Assembly (NCBI GenBank): GCA_937138955.1
Contig: CAKZPJ010000850.1
Coordinates: forward strand, 1-5,443
DNA from: an uncultured Flammeovirgaceae bacterium
GTDB taxonomy: Bacteria > Bacteroidota > Bacteroidia > Cytophagales > Cyclobacteriaceae
Direction: 5' to 3'
DNA: 5,443 nt
This document shows positions 1 through 5,168 of the stretch, in pieces; position 1 is the stretch's first letter, and each line of letters starts with the position of its first letter. The notes beneath the pieces were generated by a model that saw only the letters and a program-made list of their open reading frames with translations, had not been told where the DNA came from and ran no database searches. Both the position numbers and the translations under genes were made by a program.

Positions 1-21
1 TAAGAAACAAGAAGAGTTATC

Positions 22-225
22 TCAAACAGCTTCTAAGTTACTTGCCGGTGATGTACCTTGCTGATAAGCTTCCCAACGGTTATCTAATTCAACCTTCTCT
101 TCCTCGGTTAGTACTGGATTACTCTCCCCGTGTTGGTACAGCAAAAAGTCGACATAATCGGATACTTACTTCTTTAGATTATCGGGTAGACTATCTATTT
201 TCTCCTCAAGTGCTACATTTTTCAT
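22..225 (-). pseudogene. DUF2281-like antitoxin-type small protein, interrupted by TAA
   Basis: Starting at the ATG at 225-223, the minus strand encodes 19 residues that include EEKIDSLPDNLKK. A TAA follows at 168-166, and the same frame then resumes with VSDYVDFLLYQH and continues to LTEEEKVELDNRWEAYQQG, ending at a TGA at 24-22. The order 'EEKI..LP..L', '[E]V.D(Y/F)(V/I)(D/E)FLL', then an acidic 'LTEEEK.ELD.RW' helix is the pattern of short DUF2281 / addiction-module antitoxin proteins, which commonly sit next to a small toxin gene. Members usually have Glu or Gln at the interrupted position (LKK-E-V), so one base change (GAA or CAA to TAA) explains the break. The sequence on both sides reads cleanly, which suggests recent damage. 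No toxin is visible; one would lie beyond base 1 on the minus strand. The family assignment is from memory of its consensus. The plus-strand ORF over the same bases is taken to be antisense. Confidence 0.6.
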
Positions 226-279
226 CGTTTTATATCTTTACTCTAATGTAAGAATAATTCTGCTATACTGATACAGTTA

Positions 280-318
280 CTACCAACAGCTGTATGGCTG
301 TTACAGTAGGACTGGTAG
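280..318. repeat. Nested inverted repeats in the gene-poor spacer
   Basis: Within the 242-base spacer 226-467, CTACCA at 280-285 pairs with TGGTAG at 313-318. Inside it, AACAGC at 285-290 pairs with GCTGTT at 297-302 around a 6-base loop. An 8-base palindrome ACAGCTGT lies at 286-293. The arrangement could be an operator or a hairpin upstream of the minus-strand DUF2281-like gene, which starts at 225; antitoxin genes are often autoregulated through palindromes. There is no U-tract, so a terminator is not favoured. A second, imperfect hairpin (GCTACTCT 409-416 with AGTGTAGC 439-446, one mismatch) lies just past the yccF stop. I saw no protein-coding gene in the rest of the spacer. Confidence 0.3.
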
Positions 319-467
319 CTTTATGGCACATTGTATTAACGCTATATGCCTCCTAAAATAGTGATTATTCTTTTGAGCATCAGCTCGCCTTGCTTATTAC
401 AGGAAGAGGCTACTCTACAGCTATATATTTGCACTCACAGTGTAGCAATACTATCGCTGGAGGCAAA

Positions 468-857
468 TTAACGTCTGACTGGCTTTACATCACCAAACTC
501 GTAACCGAAGGGAGTAAAGCTCAGTTTCATCAGTTTGAAGTGCTGTAGACCAAAAGGGATGCCGATGATAGTGATACAGAGTACCAAGCCCAGAATCAGG
601 TGAGTAAGAGTAATCCAGATACCGCCAATCAGAATCCAGATAACGTTCAGAATCGTAGAAATACCTGAGCCTCGGTTGGGGGCATCTTTCACATCATTAC
701 CGAAGGGAAAGAGGCTAGCCCCGGCCAATTTAAACGACTGTATTCCAAAGGGTATTCCAATAATAGTCAGGCACATTAATAGTCCAGAGATCAAGTATTC
801 GAGGGCAATAATGAATCCTCCTAAAATTATCCAAAGTAAATTTCCAATAAAGCTCAT
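468..857 (-). CDS. yccF: YccF-family inner membrane protein
   Basis: A 129-residue, largely hydrophobic protein made of two related halves. TIIGIPFGIQSFKLA at residues 31-45 recurs as TIIGIPFGLQHFKLM at 96-110, and each is followed by a PFG motif (51-53 and 116-118). Each copy is preceded by a hydrophobic stretch (about 5-30 and 68-95). This doubled 'IGIPFG.Q.FKL...PFG' design is the signature of the YccF domain (PF03733), whose members are small bacterial inner-membrane proteins of unknown biochemical role. The length is close to that of the E. coli protein (roughly 148 residues). The ATG at 857-855 gives the family-typical N-terminus (MSFIGNLLWIILGG), so the start is well supported. It ends in TAA at 470-468. 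It shares its orientation with the dehalogenase gene upstream, with a 114-base spacer that contains a hairpin. Co-transcription is possible but not shown. Confidence 0.9.
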   Translation of the reverse strand: MSFIGNLLWIILGGFIIALEYLISGLLMCLTIIGIPFGIQSFKLAGASLFPFGNDVKDAPNRGSGISTILNVIWILIGGIWITLTHLILGLVLCITIIGIPFGLQHFKLMKLSFTPFGYEFGDVKPVRR

Positions 858-923
858 GTAGGTGTGGTAGTTGAGGTAATAGTCTCTATTGTTTACGGCA
901 GAAATTGAAGAATTGTTGGATTA

Positions 924-946
924 AACTATTCAAAGAAAGAATAGTT
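924..946. repeat. 8-bp perfect inverted repeat between the dehalogenase and yccF genes
   Basis: AACTATTC (924-931) and GAATAGTT (939-946) are perfect reverse complements separated by AAAGAAA. On the minus strand this lies 25 bases after the stop of the dehalogenase gene and 67 bases before the yccF start. It could be a weak terminator for the former or an operator or leader hairpin for the latter. The stem is AT-rich (6 of 8 pairs) and no run of T follows directly on the minus strand, so intrinsic termination is uncertain. Confidence 0.35.
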
Positions 947-971
947 AACATACGGGCTTAAAATACCAGTA

Positions 972-1634
972 TTACAAATCAGTGGCTAAGTCCTGAATGT
1001 GGGATATTTCAGTATCAGCAGCAAAACCTAATTGTTCAGGGATAGTGCCTCGGTTGATCCAGACGGTAGTAAAGCCAAAGGATTTGGCTCCGGCTGCGTC
1101 CCAGGGATTAGAAGTTACGAAGGCGATTTGTTTGGGTGGTATTTGCAAAGCATCTACCGCTAGTTGGTACACCGGCGGCACGGTTTTAAAAGTTTGTAGC
1201 GTATCGGTACTTAGTACTGCTTCCAGGTAACTGCCTAGTTGGTTATATTGTACAGCTCGTTCTAAAAAAGCCGGATCAGCGTTGGATAAAACAGCCAGTC
1301 GGTGCGTTTGAGACAATCGTTGCAAAGTATCCGTTACCTCTGGATAGGCTTTCAGTATCCCGTAGCGTTGTAGTAAGTCGGTACAAATCTTATCGGTGAG
1401 TTTCACGTTGGCTAGCTGGCAAGCATAAGTTAGTGCCTCTCGAGTAACTTGCGAGAAGGGGACGTAGCGTTGCATCAGTGCCCGCAGCCAAGTATACTCT
1501 AGCTGTTTCCGTCGCCAAGTAGCACTAATCGCCTCGGCTTGGTCACCAAAATAGTGAGTTAGCCGTACATCCAGCGAGTTAACATTGAACAGCGTGCCGT
1601 AGGCATCAAAGACGAAGGAGTTAATCTTATCCAT
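972..1634 (-). CDS. Haloacid dehalogenase, type II (L-2-haloacid dehalogenase-like)
   Basis: A 220-residue HAD-superfamily hydrolase. Type II haloacid dehalogenases convert L-2-haloacids to D-2-hydroxyacids through an aspartyl ester; they are cytoplasmic and need no metal. Motif I is FVFDAYGTLFNV with nucleophile D10 and T14. WRRKQLEYTW carries R41. Motif II is VLSNAD with S117-N118. K150 and Y156 lie in FKTVPPVY, and FVTSNPWDAAGAKSFG supplies N176, W178 and D179. From memory, L-DEX of Pseudomonas sp. YL uses D10, T14, R41, S118, K151, Y157, S175, N177 and D180, so these residues line up with a constant shift of one after the cap. Y12, L45 and F60 of the hydrophobic pocket are also present. 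Two differences are T174 where L-DEX has Ser175 and R42 where it has Gln42. Length and ATG start at 1634-1632 match the family. The true substrate is unknown, since many such proteins are annotated only by similarity. The gene ends in TAA. Confidence 0.9.
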   Translation of the reverse strand: MDKINSFVFDAYGTLFNVNSLDVRLTHYFGDQAEAISATWRRKQLEYTWLRALMQRYVPFSQVTREALTYACQLANVKLTDKICTDLLQRYGILKAYPEVTDTLQRLSQTHRLAVLSNADPAFLERAVQYNQLGSYLEAVLSTDTLQTFKTVPPVYQLAVDALQIPPKQIAFVTSNPWDAAGAKSFGFTTVWINRGTIPEQLGFAADTEISHIQDLATDL

Positions 1635-1639
1635 TATTA

Positions 1640-1783
1640 CTAAGTGATCGGTACAGCTTGGTTGAAGAAACGCAATACTAGTATCAAATCAAAGTTGCCC
1701 TTACACTTGTAGTTACCAACGCCCGGCTGCTTATGGCGGTAGAATTTAGGCCATGCATAACCATCTTTCTGTATAAGTAACAT
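1640..1783 (-). CDS. Possible small ORF or coding remnant of 47 codons upstream of the dehalogenase
   Basis: The minus strand from an ATG at 1783-1781 reads 47 codons to TAG at 1642-1640, five bases before the ATG of the dehalogenase gene. The product is basic and aromatic: an N-terminal MLLIQKDGYAWPKFYRHKQ, then GVGNYKCKGNFDLILVLRFF, then NQAVPIT. The GNYKCKGNFDL stretch looks protein-like, but I do not recognise a family. The close spacing would suit translational coupling with the dehalogenase. The same frame is open for about 29 further codons upstream of a single TAG, so it may instead be the tail of a decayed gene. The surrounding 292-base spacer (1635-1926) holds no other feature I can support. 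Chance is a real possibility at this length. Confidence 0.25.
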   Translation of the reverse strand: MLLIQKDGYAWPKFYRHKQPGVGNYKCKGNFDLILVLRFFNQAVPIT

Positions 1784-1926
1784 CAACTACTGCCTATGTA
1801 GTTTTTCTGCTAAGAATGGTAAGATTGAAAAGCAGGTTGGGTTTATATTGTGCGTGTTAAGAGGCAGGATTCATTACGCTTATGAATGCGTAAAACATGG
1901 TCTACTTCAGCCTTTAGCATAAAAAG

Positions 1927-2442
1927 ATGGAAGAATCAATATTATGTTCTAAGTGTAGTACGCCGTTGGGTGCCGAGGATGTCTTTTGTCCCAATTGTGG
2001 TTATCCCGAAAAGGCCGACCAATCGAAGCGGGATAAGTACAAGTATCGGATTAAGATCAAGCAAGATGTAGTAGACGATGCTAAGAAGAAGCTGAAGAGT
2101 GTGAAAGTTGTGCTATACATTATTATCGCCTCAAATGTTCTTTTTGGTCTGTCCTACTTGTCTGAAGAAGCAACCTTCGTTGACGGAATAAGCAGTTTGG
2201 TTGCGGCTCTAATATTTGTTGGGTGTTTAGTATGGGTGAACAAAAAACCCTTGGTTGGCATACTGGCAGCCTTTGCCTTATGGATACTGCTCCAATTGTC
2301 GGTAGTACTGGTAGACCCCGCCCTACTCTTCCAAGGACTCTTTGTCAAAATTATCTTTATTGTAATATTTATTAAGGGGATCAGTTCAGCGAAGGATTAT
2401 CAGGAGTACTCTACCCAGTTAAAAGAAATGAATGCTAATTGA
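1927..2442 (+). CDS. Zinc-ribbon membrane protein with four predicted helices
   Basis: A 171-residue protein that opens with a Cys4 zinc ribbon: CSKC at residues 7-10 and CPNCG at 21-25. A charged linker (about 28-60, rich in Lys and Asp) follows, then four hydrophobic segments at about 61-78, 86-104, 109-129 and 132-151, and a short polar tail. The ribbon is probably cytoplasmic and structural. Such N-terminal ribbons are common on bacterial membrane proteins, and no enzymatic motif is visible. The ATG at 1927 follows the A-rich AAAAAG, typical of Bacteroidota starts without a Shine-Dalgarno site, and leaves the first Cys pair close to the N-terminus as expected. Its last 11 bases overlap the start of the next gene, which has the same ribbon-plus-membrane layout. 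This suggests translational coupling and a joint role, possibly as partner or regulator of the CPBP protease. Specific function is unknown. It ends in TGA. Confidence 0.75.
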   Translation: MEESILCSKCSTPLGAEDVFCPNCGYPEKADQSKRDKYKYRIKIKQDVVDDAKKKLKSVKVVLYIIIASNVLFGLSYLSEEATFVDGISSLVAALIFVGCLVWVNKKPLVGILAAFALWILLQLSVVLVDPALLFQGLFVKIIFIVIFIKGISSAKDYQEYSTQLKEMNAN

Positions 2443-3190
2443 GGCTTCTAGTCAGGAAGCCTGCCCAAATTGCGGAAGCTGGCAGGCTATTAATTTCAAT
2501 TTCTGCGGACAATGCGGTCAGCGAAACCCTTCGTTGCTTAAAAAAGCGGTAAAAAACGATCAGAAATATCGACGCCATCTCAGGTACCTCTCGGTTTACG
2601 CTATTCTTTCTATTGTCCTCTTACTGGTTGCTGCCTTCACGGAAGACTCTCTAAAAATTCTAATTATCTGGACAGTGACATTCGCTATTATTGACCTGCT
2701 CTTCGCGTACCTACAACCAGCTGTTTGGACACTCTTTTTCTCAAGAAAGATAGAGCTCAAACCTCTCATTTTAATCGTGGTAATTGGTGTCGTTACCGGG
2801 TTTCTCGTTTTCTTATCGATGGGTAGTCTCAATTTGATGCTATTCGAGGAAAGCTATACCTCTCTACCTCTGTTCGAAGATACAGATAATCCGCTATTGT
2901 TGCACTTACTCATTATTGCCGTGTGTCCCGCCATTTTTTAAGAGCTATCGTTCCGAGGATTCGTTTTTACCAATCTAGACCAAATTGCCGGGCGCAAATC
3001 GGCAATATGGGGTTCAGCGTTCTTATTTGGTTTGGTTCATTTCTCACTGCTCAGTCTGGTTTGGCTTGTTCCCTTCGGACTCGTTCTTGCGTACTTTAGA
3101 AGCCGGTACTCAACGTTGGTTTACGGTATCGTTGGACACTTCACTCATAATGCCACTTCTATACTGCTTGAGTACTACGGAATTTATTAG
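2432..3190 (+). pseudogene. Zinc-ribbon CPBP (CAAX/Abi) intramembrane protease, TAA at the catalytic Glu
   Basis: One frame runs 252 codons from ATG 2432 to TAG 3188-3190, broken only by TAA at 2939-2941 (codon 170). Residues 11-14 (CPNC) and 25-28 (CGQC) form a zinc ribbon. Hydrophobic segments lie at about 53-69, 74-93, 111-130 and 153-169. CPBP motifs follow in order: motif 1, normally EExxxR, appears as stop-ELSFRG (stop at 170, E171, R175); motif 2 is FGLVH (F199-H203); motif 3 is HFTHN (H236, N240). CPBP proteins are glutamyl membrane proteases related to Rce1, some used in bacteriocin immunity or prenyl-protein-like processing. A single GAA-to-TAA change accounts for the break. As written, the gene would yield a 169-residue ribbon-plus-membrane stub without a catalytic site. 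The downstream half has no other defect, so the lesion is recent, an assembly error, or tolerated by readthrough. It overlaps the upstream zinc-ribbon gene by 11 bases. Confidence 0.85.
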
Positions 3191-3300
3191 TGACTATTAT
3201 AATCAATGCTGAAATAATAGCCTGAGCCATAACCATATATTCTTCATACCTTTCATAGAAGAATAAGTATTACTTACGCTCATGTACTCCAATACTAAAG

Positions 3301-3347
3301 TCTGGCTTCTTTTTCATTCTAGCGAAGAAAGCGTAATTTAAGCCAGA
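3301..3347. promoter_or_regulatory. 8-bp inverted repeat upstream of the methyltransferase gene
   Basis: TCTGGCTT at 3301-3308 and AAGCCAGA at 3340-3347 are exact reverse complements separated by 31 bases, ending 21 bases before the TTG start. The intervening bases carry a CT-rich run facing an AG-rich run (CTTCTTTTTC and GAAGAAAG) that could extend pairing imperfectly. Possible roles are a leader hairpin limiting translation or a two-half-site operator for controlled expression of the modification enzyme. No Bacteroidota promoter consensus (TTG and TAnnTTTG) was found convincingly nearby. The rest of the spacer 3191-3368 holds nothing else I can support. Confidence 0.3.
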
Positions 3348-3368
3348 TGAACGTAGCCTGATTTTCAT

Positions 3369-5108
3369 TTGGACCAACTTAAGATATTATTCGATGCGCT
3401 GATTGTGCCGCCTAACGAACGGTTTGGCTTGGTGTGGGAGGAAGGCGCCCACCCTGAAACGGTGGTAGAAATGGCCAAGCAGATGTTTCCTGCCTTAAAA
3501 CCGCTGCCTTCCCTAGATATTGCGGGTAACAAGGAATCGCCCATTCACTATATTATTGAAGGGGACAACTACCACACGCTTTCGGCACTGACTATTACCC
3601 ACGCTCAGCGGGTAGACGTTATCTACATTGATCCACCCTATAATACAGGAAATCCGCATTTAACCTACCACGATAATCGTAAGGATAAGTCTTCTGTTAA
3701 TCGGCACAGTAAGTGGCTCAACTTTATGTACCACCGCTTACAGTTGGCGCAAGAGCTACTCACCGATGATGGAGTACTCCTTATCTCAATTGATGATCGG
3801 GAAATGGCGCATCTAAAACTCTTGTGCGACGGTTTGTTTGGCTCCGATAATTTTATTGGAAATTTCGTGTGGGTCAATCGCACCACTCCCAACGATGCGG
3901 CCAATAAGTTTGCTACCGACCATGAGTACATTTTAGTTTATGCCAAAGACCGGGCAAACTTTCAACTGAAAGGAGTACCCAAAGACTTTAGTAAATACGT
4001 TAACCGGGATGATGATCCGAATGGACCTTGGATGCCGGATAATCCTTCGGCAGCATCAGGAACGGAGAAAGATCGCTTTCCTATAAAAAATCCGCATACG
4101 GGAGAAGTATATTATCCGCCCGATGGACGCTACTGGGCCTTTGCCAAACGGCGAGTGAAAGAATGGAAAAAGTCAGGCAAGCTGGTTTTTCCTAAAGAAC
4201 AAGACCGACGCTTCCTGCTAAAGAAGTATCTATCGGAATTGAAGAGCGAGTACAATCCGGCTTCGTCAGTAATCAATAATGTGCTTACCAGCCATGGTAC
4301 CAAGGAGCTAAAGCAAATTTTTGGCTCGGGTAGTCCTATTAAATATCCTAAGCCTACCACTTTACTGAAGTACATTTTAGGGCTGATTAACAAGCAAGAA
4401 GGAATATTTCTGGACTTTTTCGCCGGATCAGGCACTACCGGACAGGCCATTCTGGAGCTAAATCAAGAAGATGGCGGAAGACGGCAGTGTATTCTCTGCA
4501 ACAACAACGAAAATGACTTATGCCGTAATGTTTTGCACCCTCGCCTACAGAAAATAAGTGAAGGATATACCGTAGATGCTACCCGAAGGGAAACGCTTTA
4601 CGAACGTAAATTTACAGTTAATACACTTAATAAAGCCAGTACCTATTTACAAGAAATTAAGGCGATAAGTGAGCAATACCAAAATTCTTACGATGAACTT
4701 AAGCAGTCTTTAAAGGATAATATACTGCATTTAGAAGGAATTAAGAGAAAGCCAGTAACGATAGCGGGAATGAAAGCTTCGTTTAAGTACTTTCAGACGC
4801 AGTTTATTCCTCCGCAGGATACTCGAATTCGGCAGGCTTGCGCTCATTTGCTGTGTTTGCGGGAGCAAACCTTCGAGCCAATTAATATTACTTTACACTA
4901 TCAGGTTTATAAAAACCAGCATCAAGTAACCACTATTTGCTTTGAAGAACCTTCTAGTTGGAAGCCACTGAAGAAAGTCTTACCCAAAGGCTTAAAAGTA
5001 AAATTTTATGTGTTCCGGGAGAATGATTATAACCTAGTAACTGACAACTTTTCAAAAGCTAAGGTGGAGTACGCTCCTGATAAAATAAAGCGATTGTTTA
5101 CATCGTAA
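3369..5108 (+). CDS. Beta-class DNA methyltransferase, type III Mod-like
   Basis: A 579-residue site-specific DNA methyltransferase, probably N6-adenine, using S-adenosylmethionine. The catalytic motif IV, VIYIDPPYNTGN with DPPY at residues 88-91, comes before the SAM-binding motif I, LDFFAGSGTTGQA (349-360). That order defines the beta class (PF01555, N6_N4_Mtase), to which type III Mod subunits belong. Between them, residues about 165-340 form the likely target-recognition region. After motif I come RRQCILCNNNEND and HPRLQK, usual for Mod proteins, and SFKYFQTQFI (471-480) matches the conserved 'LKYFKTDF' element of their C-terminal region. The frame begins with TTG 3369; an in-frame TAG at 3354-3356 excludes longer versions and no early in-frame ATG is available. 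It ends in TAA at 5106-5108, but the frame stays open to a TGA at 5166-5168. A probable nuclease-like gene follows 56 bases later, suggesting a restriction-modification operon. The target sequence cannot be read from this. Confidence 0.9.
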   Translation: MDQLKILFDALIVPPNERFGLVWEEGAHPETVVEMAKQMFPALKPLPSLDIAGNKESPIHYIIEGDNYHTLSALTITHAQRVDVIYIDPPYNTGNPHLTYHDNRKDKSSVNRHSKWLNFMYHRLQLAQELLTDDGVLLISIDDREMAHLKLLCDGLFGSDNFIGNFVWVNRTTPNDAANKFATDHEYILVYAKDRANFQLKGVPKDFSKYVNRDDDPNGPWMPDNPSAASGTEKDRFPIKNPHTGEVYYPPDGRYWAFAKRRVKEWKKSGKLVFPKEQDRRFLLKKYLSELKSEYNPASSVINNVLTSHGTKELKQIFGSGSPIKYPKPTTLLKYILGLINKQEGIFLDFFAGSGTTGQAILELNQEDGGRRQCILCNNNENDLCRNVLHPRLQKISEGYTVDATRRETLYERKFTVNTLNKASTYLQEIKAISEQYQNSYDELKQSLKDNILHLEGIKRKPVTIAGMKASFKYFQTQFIPPQDTRIRQACAHLLCLREQTFEPINITLHYQVYKNQHQVTTICFEEPSSWKPLKKVLPKGLKVKFYVFRENDYNLVTDNFSKAKVEYAPDKIKRLFTS

Positions 5109-5168
5109 GCTTCCTACTACAATGGTTCAGCAACTGAGCAAAAGAAGCAGTTTCTTGAGAGACTATGA
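5109..5168 (+). other. Possible continuation of the methyltransferase frame past its TAA
   Basis: Directly after the methyltransferase TAA (5106-5108), the same frame has 19 sense codons, including a helix-like ATEQKKQFLERL, and ends in TGA at 5166-5168. This TGA overlaps the ATG of the next gene (5165-5167) in the classic ATGA coupling arrangement. This could be the remnant of a longer, 599-codon gene or simple coincidence, since 19 open codons are not rare. Confidence 0.35.

Noticed and set aside
42..251. Plus-strand ORF of 69 codons at the left edge
   Set aside because: It lies opposite the minus-strand DUF2281-like frame, whose translation has clear family character; the plus-strand product has no recognisable features.
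1825..1850. Possible Bacteroidota promoter (TTG, then TATATTG) ahead of the zinc-ribbon operon
   Set aside because: The spacing is 16 rather than about 19 bases and the second element matches TAnnTTTG only in part.
1850..1920. Minus-strand short frame with VDHVLRIHKRNES resembling an HNH-type or mobile-element remnant
   Set aside because: It has only about 25 codons, no complete motif and no terminal repeats around it; too short to support a call.
1886..2071. Plus-strand ORF of 61 codons overlapping the first zinc-ribbon gene
   Set aside because: It reads the zinc-ribbon coding region in another frame; the Cys4 ribbon and membrane segments support the 1927 frame.
2985..3212. Plus-strand ORF of 75 codons after the CPBP stop
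   Set aside because: It is in a different frame from the CPBP continuation, which carries motifs 2 and 3 through the same bases; this ORF is an overlap artefact.
3364..3371. TTCATTTG as a -7 promoter element
   Set aside because: It overlaps the start codon of the methyltransferase, lacks the initial TA, and has no TTG at the right distance upstream.
3665..4450. Minus-strand ORFs (3665-3931, 4130-4450) inside the methyltransferase gene
   Set aside because: They are antisense to a strongly supported coding region with conserved motifs and show no protein family character.
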